Shown: positions 55,601-64,000 of the stretch, piece after piece | How positions within the stretch are numbered: position 1 is the stretch's first letter | How the letters are laid out: each line of letters opens with the position of its first letter | NCBI GenBank assembly: GCA_027603945.1 | Contig: JADIIU010000034.1 | Span: forward strand, 61,926-125,925 | Direction: 5' to 3' | From: Terramyces sp. JEL0728 | Taxonomy: Eukaryota; Chytridiomycota; Chytridiomycetes; Rhizophydiales; Terramycetaceae | DNA: 64,000 nucleotides | Notes under the pieces: generated by a model | Databases searched by the model: none | The model's input: the letters and a program-made list of their open reading frames with translations, nothing else | Told to the model about the DNA's origin: nothing | Program-made: the position numbers and the translations under genes

Positions 55601-58115
55601 AACGCTCAGTAAATTTACTTTGTTGAACAATCTGCAAGAAATGAAAGCAAAGAATTTTGAAGCAATCAAAACACTGCTCGACATCACATTAATGGAAGGT
55701 GATCACTTGGATTCATCGTGGAAAGATGTTGTCAGCTGTATTTCGAATCTGGAAAAACTGCAAATTGTTGCTGGCTTGACAACAGATGATCCTAGCAGGT
55801 CAAGACACAATACTGATATGAAAAGAAAGGAAACTCAACTAAAACCGTTGGGAAAAGGGAAATTCCTGGAAGAGGCTGCAGCTGCGGCTGGTTCGCAATC
55901 CATGACTCTTACAGTCGATCGTATTTTTACATCCAGTTCCAAGTTATCAGGGACAGCGATTGTGCATTTCGTCAGAGCACTTTGCGAGTCTTCCTGGGAT
56001 GAGATATCCTCTTCAAATAACAACAAGGAGCAAATCAGAATGTATTGTTTGCAGAGATTAGTTGAGATCAGCTACTACAATATGAAACGTATTCGTGTTG
56101 AATGGTCCAATATTTGGGCGATTCTAGGTCCTCATTTTGATCAAGTCGGCTGTTATCCAAACACCAATGTTGCTTTCTTTGCTCTGGATAAATTAAGACA
56201 GCTAGCCATGAAGTTTTTGGAAATTGAAGAACTCCCAAATTTCAAATTCCAAAAAGAATTCTTACGACCATTCGAAGAAATTGTCAAAAACAATACAGAC
56301 CCAAAAATTAAAGATATGTGTTTGGTTTGTGTTCAGCAAATTATTCAGGTTAAAGGAAAGAGCTTGAAAAGTGGCTGGAAAACACTCTTTGGTACTATAC
56401 TTCGAGTTGGGAGGGAGACTAATGGTATATTTCGCTAATTCAGAACAAGTTGCAAATCTTGGGTTTGACTTGTTAAAAGCCGTATTCAAGAATAATTATG
56501 AAACAGTTGTTCAAAATGGAAGCTTGCCGGATCTCGTAGCATGCGCTGCTGAGTACTGCAAAAACAAAAAGTATCCAAAACTAAAGTAAGAACGAATTAA
56601 CACAGTTCCCAATCGTTGGATATTTTCAAGCAAATCATTGGAAAGGTTTCTGAAACCGCAATCAAAAAACCAACCCGACAAATGAGTTTGGTTGCGAGTC
56701 CAAGTGCTGCAAATATTCTAAACGACACTCCAGTAGCGCCAGTGCCGACGATTGGAACACTAAAACGCCAAACCACCCATCTGATTCCCCCAGAAGAAGA
56801 CATTTGCATACGATACTGGATGCCTGTGTTATTTGGGTTGCACGATTTAATCATGACGTGCGACTTGGAAGTTAGAACAAAGTACTCTTTATTTAACTTG
56901 CAGGGCACTGCAGTTCCTATTCGACACGCTAAAAAGCCATGGGGAAGTATTCACCACCTCGTTCTGGGAAATTTTAACAAAGGGTGTTTTATTTCCCATC
57001 TTTGATGATATGAAGCAAACTTCGGTTAATACGAGCATACTTAATTCCAAATTTGCAAACAAAGAAGAGTTGAACGTATGGCTATCCACAACCCTAATCC
57101 AAGCACTTCGACAATTTGTTGAATTGTTCACTCACTACTATTCCACCTTGGGCTTCATGCTTGACGGAATGCTTGGATTATTGAAAATATGTATATTGCA
57201 TGAAAACGAGGCATTGTCGAGAATCGGAGCTACTTGTATCCAGCAACTGGTAGAACATAACAACAGCTGCTTTGGAGAAAAAGATTGGGCTTTAGTTTGC
57301 AAAACTTTCCAGGAGCTATTTGATGAAACTGCGCCAACTTTCCTGTTCTTCAACTACACTGAAGAGATTAAAGACGAAAAGTTTGCATTTTTGGACAGGC
57401 CATTAGGTCCAGCTCCAGAAAAGAAAGAATTCCAGAAACAACTGGCCAGGTGTGTACTACATTTGCATGTTGTACAAACACTGCAAGATGTGCTAGCAAC
57501 AGGGCCGGATGACATGGTTTACAAACAAGTACCAAGTAATACTCTTATACTATTACTGGATTGTTTTAGGTCAAGCTTCCATCTTGCGCATGTCTTCAAT
57601 GAAACTATAGAGCTAAGGCAGGCGCTTTTCAAGAAGGGGTACATGAAAAACCTTCCAAACTTGCTCAAACAAGAAACACTATGTGTAAACGCGTACTTGA
57701 TGTTTTTGATCAAAATATACACTGATCCTTCTGAAAGCAGACAGGAAATCAAAAATTCCACGCAAGACAAATTTATCTCGTAACTTTTACTTAAATTAGA
57801 TTATGTTTAGAAATACTAAAGACTTTTAATACACTTGAAGAAGGAAACCAAAGAAATCTGACATCATGGCGGCCAGTAATTATAATGATTTTGAATGCGC
57901 TTGTAAAATTTGACGACGGCCAGTTTAAACAGCATGCACAGATATTCTATACGCCAGTTATAAACTTGCTGATGCACGATTTAAATCAAGAAATTAGGAT
58001 GGCAATCCATGGAGTGATGCTGAGAATAGGAAAGATATTTGGGTTGGTAAATGAAAATGATATATTACAAATACCAGCTGCGGTGCAGCCTGAACAGCCA
58101 GAAAATATAGAATAA
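52686..58115 (+). CDS. SEC7: Large ARF guanine-nucleotide exchange factor, SEC7/BIG family
   Basis: 1756 aa after eight introns (52906-52924, 53242-53260, 53743-53762, 54837-54856, 56425-56443, 56586-56605, 56882-56903, 57780-57799; 19-22 nt). Order: N-terminal DCB/HUS helical domains (FQLACQSKDPEV...DCLGKLFTYNYW; WYQRHSLFKRLGQLFADPQ), the Sec7 catalytic domain at about 650-825, then HDS repeats. The Sec7 domain spans KKGVQFLLDNN, FLGEGEEENIAIMHAFVEQF (Glu finger region), LRQFLQSFRLPGEAQKIDRFM and YSVIMLNTDQHN. It activates ARF at the trans-Golgi for vesicle budding. The ATG at 52686 is the first in frame with the conserved part. Confidence 0.95.
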
Positions 58116-58135
58116 ACATGTTTTATTAATTAGAT

Positions 58136-59218
58136 TCATTTCTGATCCAGCCATTTGAAAAAGCTGCATTTACCTTTGCCACACAAATAAAAATACTGGC
58201 CCATAGTTCTTTCTTTTTTGATTACTGGTCGTAATTCGCTTGGAATGCCGCAGTTACACTTTGGTACGTTGTCGGCATATTCTGGCCTGGTCATTCTGTA
58301 GGTTATACAAATCCTGCTGTTGCCAGATGTGGGATGCTTGATAAGAGTTCCGATCGACTTGCTGATTGTTGCCCCAATTTTGGGAACAGTGTGCTTAAAT
58401 CTCTCTTGGCAAGGCGGAAACATGATCAACAAACAGTTGTGGGGCAGCAAAATATCATACGTCTGTGGTAACTCTGCACTCTCTGGATATTTTAGTTTTT
58501 GTAATCTAAATGTACGAGTTGCACCTAGAGATAGCGAAGCAATAACTGGCCTTGGTCCCATGTATGTCATTTTATCCGTATGATAACCAACGGAGCTCTC
58601 TGGTCCTTCGTAGTGATTTACAATTGCAATATCGGGCTTCCATTCACCTTTCAGTTCGATTTTCTCCCTTTTCCTCTTGTTGTACTCTTCATTTACTTTT
58701 GCAGAGACAATATCGGATGCTCTAATCATCAGTGCACTGAAATTCCTATCGCCAGTATCCATTGATATTCCATTGTAATGATATTCGCGTTTCGACTGGT
58801 TTGTATATAGACAAGTTGTATGCTGAGAATGCATCAATTTCTCAAATATCCTCACTGGCAAGTATCCCCATGATTTTGAATCTCCGAGCAACTCTATCAG
58901 CAGTGATAATGCCATTTCATCTGGCAAGATATTTGGAAACAAAGCGCATGGTACATGATCTTGGATATTTTTCAAATCCAACTTAACAGGGTCTGCCCGA
59001 GATTTCGGAAGACTGAATTTTAATTGTTTCATGGGATTGTTTGGTTGTTCTGTCTTTCGTTTCTTGCTGTACAGCGATTCCAATGCTGTTGTAACATCTA
59101 GATTTGAATTTATCAGCGCCTCACATACATCTTCGTGAGAGAAATTGTCTTCAGTGATCCCGATAATTTCTGCCAATTTTGAATCAAAATCCACCTCAGT
59201 TATGTGATTGTTGACCAT
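58136..59218 (-). CDS. CUE-AlkB-GRF protein: 2OG/Fe(II) dioxygenase of the ALKBH type
   Basis: 360 aa from the ATG at 59218. The frame stays open 75 codons further upstream to 59443 without an ATG, through a perfect palindrome. N-terminal CUE-like ubiquitin-binding helices (FSHEDVCEALINSNLDVTTALESL). AlkB core: HxD in GYHTDKM, the distal His in FKHTVPK and the 2OG-binding Arg in RICITYRMTR. It also reads HYEGPESSVGYHTD and PRPVIASLSLGATRTFRL, as in ALKBH2/3. C-terminal GRF-type zinc finger KCNCGIPSELRP...CGKGKCSFFKW. Predicted DNA/RNA alkylation-repair demethylase recruited to single-stranded nucleic acid and ubiquitin. The start is uncertain. Confidence 0.88.
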   Translation of the reverse strand: MVNNHITEVDFDSKLAEIIGITEDNFSHEDVCEALINSNLDVTTALESLYSKKRKTEQPNNPMKQLKFSLPKSRADPVKLDLKNIQDHVPCALFPNILPDEMALSLLIELLGDSKSWGYLPVRIFEKLMHSQHTTCLYTNQSKREYHYNGISMDTGDRNFSALMIRASDIVSAKVNEEYNKRKREKIELKGEWKPDIAIVNHYEGPESSVGYHTDKMTYMGPRPVIASLSLGATRTFRLQKLKYPESAELPQTYDILLPHNCLLIMFPPCQERFKHTVPKIGATISKSIGTLIKHPTSGNSRICITYRMTRPEYADNVPKCNCGIPSELRPVIKKERTMGQYFYLCGKGKCSFFKWLDQK

Positions 59219-59356
59219 TTCCAAGATCTGGACAAACCTAAAAAATGAGTCACCCACATAATCTGGATTGGAATATTGATGGATTTCCTGTTGACCAATC
59301 CATACAAGATATTTACGGGAATTAATTGGTATTAAATATTGTGAAATTGGCTGTAC

Positions 59357-59412
59357 GAATACCGCATCCACAGTGGAGTACGAATTCGTACTCCACTGTG
59401 GATGCGGTATTC
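59357..59412. repeat. 56-bp perfect palindrome
   Basis: Bases 59357-59412 equal their own reverse complement, each arm being 28 nt from GAATACCGCATCC to the centre GAATTC at 59382-59387. Bases outside it are not symmetric. It sits between the divergent dioxygenase (start 59218) and Zn2Cys6 copy 6 (start 59518), and overlaps an open frame extending the dioxygenase upstream. Confidence 0.95.
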
Positions 59413-59517
59413 CTTGAGAGGTTCTACTATTGCATGTAGACAAATATTGGGGCTATCGGATATTGAATGTGATCCGCTTAGCCACTTCAGCCTTCCTAAT
59501 TTTAAATTTTACAACTT

Positions 59518-61166
59518 ATGGGTAAAATCAACAATACTTGCTACAGCTGCCAAAAAAAGAAACAAAAGTAATTCCCGCTAAAGTAGGTGTGATCGAATCC
59601 GGCCTTCCTGCGCCGGTTGTTTGGTTTCAAGAAAGGACTGTTTATATCCGCCAAATGCGGAACCATATCCAAGGTATTCAGCTCCAGTAGCAAAAAAGTT
59701 CCAAATGAATGATTCCGAGTTGGCCTACAGGTTGTTGAAACTTGGTTCAGACATGAAATCTCCATGTGTGGACTTTTATTCAACTGATACTTTGCCTTCC
59801 CAATCTTCAGAAACTGTATGCGAAGGGGAATACGATTCTACAGAATTGAATCTGGGACAGGAATATATGTTGGAATACCTTTCGGGAATGACGAGCATTT
59901 CAAAAGATTTTTTGATAAAGCAGCTACAGACTTCCACAGTCTTTAATTATGGATATAATGCAGCCTTCTATTTCCATCATGATTTTCCAGATTTTGAATC
60001 GAAAACCAATCTTTGGCTGGACAAGACAATAACAATCTTTCCAAAATCGTTTTCAAGCCCAACCCCTGCAACTGTGCTAGCTTCCCTAATCTTGGGCGGC
60101 CTTCATTTTAGTAATTGATTTTTAAAAAGAAATGGACAAGGTTAACGATGGGAGGATTTATCTTGGATTCGCTATTGGAATGGCCAGAGATATCGGGATA
60201 AATGTAGAAGAATCGATTGAAAAATTGGCTGGTGATGAAAATGAAGCTGAAGATTTGCGGAGAATATGGTGGTGGTTGTATCATATCGACAGAAATCTTG
60301 CCTACACTAACCAGGAATTTATCAAGGACAGCGATCTAGGGCTATTTCCTGTCGAACTAGCCAAGATTGGAGGCAAGAAAGCGCAATTATCGATCAGCGT
60401 AATGAGCTCAGTGCATTGGTATACTCCATCGATTTCCGGAGTTTCTTTTCGTGGACATAGGGTATTATTAAACAGGATGTACGGGAAAACGCTTCATTAC
60501 AACTATTTATTCAGGAATAATGCAAAGAATTTGGATCTCCTTCTGGTTTCGTCGACTCTGGAAGATTCCCTTGCAATGTGGTATGCAAACTTGCCCAAAG
60601 ATGTTATTGACGCAATTCAAGTTATTTACAATCCAGCACTGCCAATTGCAGACCACAAATATACTTGTACTGCGTTGGATGCAATTTTGCAGTATCAACT
60701 GACCAAAATAATGGTCAATATGCCTGTTGCGTACCAGAGTATCCTTAATAATACCGGATCAAAATGCTATGTGTTTGGAAATACCATTTCATCGTGTAAA
60801 GAACTATCTGTTATTGTATCATTCTACCTGTCCGAAAATCCAACTTTTCATTACACGCTGCCCCTGACATTTAATTTCATTTTCCAATCAATTATACCCC
60901 TAGTCGTTGCCATTAAATTGGGCCTATCAAAGACTGATGATCAAATACAATCTGCTTTCGATATTCTCGCTAAAGCAGTTGCTGTACTATCTCAGATGCA
61001 GCAAAGAGGTTCTTATGTCTTGAATTTGTTGAACCACATGCTTTCGCTGCCAACCGCATTGAATGTAATGAACTGCTACTACAAGAATACTGAATATAGC
61101 GGAAACCCACTGTCGCTTTTTATTCCGAGCAGATTGAATTCGGATGAGTCCATAGCTTTGGAATAA
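59518..61166 (+). CDS. Zn(II)2Cys6 transcription factor, dispersed copy 6
   Basis: 536 aa, introns at 59568-59586 and 60111-60129 (19 nt each), at the same two sites as copies 2 and 5. The zinc cluster is CYSCQKKKQKCDRIRPSCAGCLVSRKDC. The regulatory domain shows DLRRIWWWLYHIDRN and VMSSVHWYTPSISG, where the usual WFTP is WYTP. It is divergent from the dioxygenase gene over a 300-bp shared promoter that contains the palindrome. Same length as copy 5 and close to it in sequence pattern. Confidence 0.92.
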
Positions 61167-61278
61167 TCTTTAAAAGGCAGAAATACTTTCTCAAAGAATG
61201 CTTTGTTAATAGATCAAATGCAATAACTAGTTAATCAAATTTATTTATAGTGTTAAAAAGAGCGGTTTGTTTTGTCAG

Positions 61279-61461
61279 TTAATGTGTTGATGGGAGACCT
61301 TGATCCTGATTGTTTTTGGGAGCGGATATCTCCAAGTCTATTGGAGACACTGGGTAAACACAGTCTCTGACATAAAAGATGGAATGATATATACAAGAGG
61401 AATTGAAAATAGACAGAATAATGCAACTAGAGTATATAAAGCCAAGCTGGTCATGGTAAAT
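61279..61461 (-). pseudogene. Frameshifted relic of the adjacent single-TM gene
   Basis: From an ATG near 61454 (minus) one frame reads MTSLALYTLVALFCLFSIPLVYIIPSF. The adjoining frame then reads YVRDCVYPVSPIDLEIS. Together they resemble the start of the neighbouring gene at 61785-62531 (IYVFVGLFGILILPTIAIV, then YYVKDCIYP). No 18-24 nt intron joins the two frames, so a one-base frameshift is likely. The tail is short. Confidence 0.45.
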
Positions 61462-61784
61462 TAATGGCAAAAGTTTACTTTGAGAGGCAAAGCAACGAGC
61501 CATTAGTTATCTTGTACTACCTCAATTATTTTATTATATCCAAATACAGAATTGGATAGGATTACCCTAAAAATGAGAGTCGATGGAAGGATTACAGCCC
61601 ATGTACTGCTGCTCACAGGCGGAATACTCACAAGATGGCCTCGAGCAGTTTGAAGCCCACAGTGCAAGTATTATTTGCGCCGCGGTGATAGTTCCCAATA
61701 TCTCTGGGCAACGATAATTGTGTGCGAACAAGGTAAATTCGCAAATACTGACTATACTAGAATATATTAATTTATGATATTAGA

Positions 61785-62531
61785 TTATTGTGAATCAGAA
61801 ATTGAAATTTTCACTTCTTCTATATCAACTGGATTGAAATTTTCTTGATTGGATTCCTCGGATTGCAAATTACTCGTCTCTTGCAGATCTTCCGCAATGG
61901 CTTTAATAGGCGACTCGACTCCAGCAACATCCTTTTCCGATGAAAAATCATTGCTGAATTCCGTTTGAGAATACATTTCATTTCTTTCGGGGATTTGGGT
62001 AGATTTTGAATTGACTTCAAATTGATGATCTGAACTTTCACCATCATTCGAAACCTCTTGGTTTTCAATTAATAGTTCTTTTTCATTTGATTCATCATTC
62101 AAGGTGTTTTCTTGTTCTTTGACTGTAGATTCCGAATCAATCGGTACTGCGATATCAGATTCTGAATCAGACTGTGCTTCGGTATCACAAGGTTTGACAA
62201 CGATCTGATGTTCGTCTTCAGTATCAATTACAAGTTCTAGACTGTGATCAGGTTGCTTATCACACACATTGATCTTTTCTGTTTGTACCGCTACAGAGAT
62301 ATTCGCTGCGCTTTGGTTGTCAATACTAGCCAAAGTACTGTCTGAATAGTTGATCCTATTGTAGTGTTCACCGCCGACTCCTGGTCTGATTTCCAAAATA
62401 ATATATTCCTCCTCGGGCTCTTCTTCCTTTGGATAGATACAATCTTTGACATAATAGTACGAAACAATCGCTATTGTTGGTAGTATTAATATCCCAAACA
62501 GTCCAACAAATACATAAATTCCGATATCCAT
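61785..62531 (-). CDS. Single-TM protein with long acidic tail
   Basis: 248 aa from the ATG at 62531 (MDIGIYVF). One TM (YVFVGLFGILILPTIAIVSYYYV) near the N-terminus is followed by KDCIYP and a long Glu/Ser/Asp/Asn-rich tail (for example EEEPEEEY, SESDIAVPIDSES). Almost certainly a type III membrane protein with a disordered cytosolic domain. No family recognised. A truncated frameshifted copy lies just downstream and a PPxY-tail gene lies just upstream on the same strand. Confidence 0.6.
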   Translation of the reverse strand: MDIGIYVFVGLFGILILPTIAIVSYYYVKDCIYPKEEEPEEEYIILEIRPGVGGEHYNRINYSDSTLASIDNQSAANISVAVQTEKINVCDKQPDHSLELVIDTEDEHQIVVKPCDTEAQSDSESDIAVPIDSESTVKEQENTLNDESNEKELLIENQEVSNDGESSDHQFEVNSKSTQIPERNEMYSQTEFSNDFSSEKDVAGVESPIKAIAEDLQETSNLQSEESNQENFNPVDIEEVKISISDSQ

Positions 62532-62622
62532 TTGAAACTTTCTTGGAGAAAAATTTGGTGGCACTGGTTTTGAAAACAAGACAAGTTGAAACACGAATAA
62601 AATCTACGCAGTTTTTATTAGT

Positions 62623-62858
62623 TTATGGTGTGTATGTTGGCGGCAAATCTATTGTGACTTTGTAATCTTGTGTTAAATAAACGGGCAGCGGCTCTTCTTT
62701 GCACGTCCGATCTGGTAGCACAACAATACTCCTGAGCTCATTTCTAGTGTTGCAGTGCTTTCGAATATACAAAACAATAAACCAGACCAGTACGATAATC
62801 GATATTACAATCTATTGTTAAAAAGTTAAACTTCTATTGATGTGAAATTTTGGACCAT
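62623..62858 (-). CDS. Single-TM protein with terminal PPxY (family member 3)
   Basis: 71 aa after a 20-nt intron (62812-62831). Exon 1 encodes only MVQNFTSIE (with an NFT sequon). Exon 2 starts at the TM (IVISIIVLVWFIVLYI), followed by basic RKH, the tail motif LPVY, and the C-terminus LPPTYTP at the stop. Intron placement just before the TM, the first proline-tyrosine motif and the terminal PPxY are shared with the genes at 24603 and 24882, nearly 38 kb away. Confidence 0.65.
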
Positions 62859-62885
62859 AAACGTGCGATAAATTCGCAAATTTGA

Positions 62886-63860
62886 TTAAACCTTTATAAA
62901 ACGAAACACAGACCCCAATCTATCCTTCCTTTTTAGGCTTTTCAAGTACTCTACAATGTTATTTTGCTGACGACTGTCTGCAGCCACCAGAATCTGATGT
63001 AAATCAAGCGTCAAGCAATCGCATTCAATGAAATATTTCACCAGGTTCAAGTGCCCACAATCCACGGCAATGTTCAAACCTAAGTTTCCATTTTGTTTCA
63101 AATCAACTAGACTTGAATCAACCAACAGCTGAACTGTTTCTAAATGGCCACTTTCTATCGCAGCCTGAAAACAGTTATCTATCGCCAAGGTTCTATTTAG
63201 ACGCGAATCACTGACCAAAATCTGAACCAAGTCTAGATTACCTAATTGACAAGCAGTGCGAAGTGGGTAATTATAATCACAGGAAGGATCTACTCGCTGG
63301 TCGCGCAGTAAGAGTCTGACTGCAAACATATTTAGCGGTGAGATAGACATTACAAGTGGATAATTTCGAGAATTGGACGGGTCACCAAAGTTGGAGTTGA
63401 TTAGATATTCCAGTAGCTGGTTGTATTTCCATAACACAGCCCGCTTCAAGAGAGAATCCAAATCTATAATTCTCGATGTCGAGGGATCCTTGACCAAAAT
63501 ACGCACCAATTCCACAATTATTCCTTCATCCAACGTTTTGAAATGGTTTATCCATTTATTTAAAATTGAAAGTTTGATTTCTATTGAGATTGATCTGTAA
63601 TGAAGTATCCGAAGTGCTTCGTGAAAATAATTGGAATTGAAGAGATACAAAAAGTTTTCATTGTTGATTGAATCCTGGTCGAGTTGAATTACAGATATAT
63701 CGGATACATTTAATCTTTTTGCCGTATCTTGGTATCCGTGGATGGTCAGAGATGCTGTTGCTGGCAAGCTGTGTTTATAAGCGAATCGAAAGAGTTGATA
63801 CTCGATGAGGTCCAAATGTTTGGATATCAGCTGTAACATGTCGTTTGGTAGTCGCCGCAT
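62886..63860 (-). CDS. Ankyrin-repeat protein with F-box-like N-terminus
   Basis: 324 aa, single exon, ATG at 63860. The N-terminus (RRLPNDMLQLISKHLDLIEYQLFRFAY) resembles an F-box. Divergent ankyrin repeats follow through the C-terminal two thirds: PLRTACQLGNLDLVQILVSDSR, CFQAAIESGHLETVQLLVDS, GLNIAVDCGHLNLVKYFIEC. It may act as a substrate receptor in an SCF-like ligase. The F-box call is weak because only the first helix is visible. Confidence 0.75.
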   Translation of the reverse strand: MRRLPNDMLQLISKHLDLIEYQLFRFAYKHSLPATASLTIHGYQDTAKRLNVSDISVIQLDQDSINNENFLYLFNSNYFHEALRILHYRSISIEIKLSILNKWINHFKTLDEGIIVELVRILVKDPSTSRIIDLDSLLKRAVLWKYNQLLEYLINSNFGDPSNSRNYPLVMSISPLNMFAVRLLLRDQRVDPSCDYNYPLRTACQLGNLDLVQILVSDSRLNRTLAIDNCFQAAIESGHLETVQLLVDSSLVDLKQNGNLGLNIAVDCGHLNLVKYFIECDCLTLDLHQILVAADSRQQNNIVEYLKSLKRKDRLGSVFRFIKV

Positions 63861-64000
63861 AGTAATTTTTGTTCAGGTGTGTCACCATAGGTCAAGGAGA
63901 TCAAGCACAGATCATGAAAAAGTCCATGTCTGGATGCAATCAGCAGCCAATGCGGATGATGCAGCGATAATTGGAGATGAAAGCAAAAAATCGCTCCCAG
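63861..64000 (+). other. Right edge, no gene seen
   Basis: 140 bp upstream of the ankyrin gene. No supportable feature. Confidence 0.4.

Noticed and set aside
59440..59500. Minus-strand stretch resembling a tRNA D-arm (GTGGCTAAGCGG)
   Set aside because: No T-arm or acceptor stem; no tRNA can be folded.

Overview
The window looks like nuclear DNA of a zoosporic, early-diverging fungus, chytrid-like. Fungal markers are six Zn(II)2Cys6 regulators, a septin, a GRAM-domain sterol glucosyltransferase, a CAP10-type glycosyltransferase and an ARE-type sterol acyltransferase. A TBC1D31/WDR67 homologue, a family tied to centrioles and cilia, argues for a flagellated stage. The sequence is AT-rich and gene-dense, with genes on both strands and no rRNA, tRNA, CRISPR or intact transposon seen.

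The dominant feature is splicing. I reconstructed about 72 introns by joining reading frames across conserved domains. All are 18-24 nt, mostly 19-21. All are GT-AG except one GC-AG in the septin. Most carry a CTAAY- or TGAT-like motif a few bases before the 3' AG. Most multi-ORF stretches become single genes once these introns are removed. CDS coordinates below span introns, and intron coordinates are in the evidence.

Layout. 1-4.3 kb: sterol glucosyltransferase (5' end outside), septin, degenerate EF-hand protein. 4.5-5.3 kb: ubiquitin-S27a with a TTAGGG-type promoter element. 5.4-6.8 kb: two tandem four-TM genes. 6.9-14.6 kb: four tandem Zn2Cys6 regulators, with a fifth at 21-22.8 kb and a sixth at 59.5-61.2 kb. 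15-21 kb: DUF2306-like protein, DHHC palmitoyltransferase, TBC1D31, N4BP2L-type P-loop kinase. 22.9-26 kb: tiny single-TM or secreted proteins, including a family with a C-terminal PPxY (another copy at 62.6 kb). 26.7-33.3 kb: sterol acyltransferase, dsRNA-binding-domain protein, ABCF ATPase, and a REV3 locus lacking its exonuclease/polymerase core. 33.5-36.6 kb: three tandem seven-TM genes with a local gene-conversion tract. 36.8-44.7 kb: UVSSA, CAP10 glycosyltransferase, three tandem four-TM genes, a protein with three CX2CX12HXC fingers, a secreted Cys-repeat protein. 45-48.5 kb: ER DnaJ (SCJ1-like), UBC6-type E2, TRM44. 48.9-52.2 kb: four tandem small bZIP genes. 52.7-58.1 kb: SEC7/BIG ARF-GEF. 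58.1-59.5 kb: CUE-AlkB-GRF dioxygenase, with a 56-bp perfect palindrome at its 5' side. 61.2-63.9 kb: single-TM proteins and an ankyrin protein.

Housekeeping functions (ER folding and degradation, Golgi trafficking, DNA repair, sterol metabolism, tRNA modification) alternate with lineage-expanded tandem families of regulators and small membrane proteins. The families appear to grow by local duplication.
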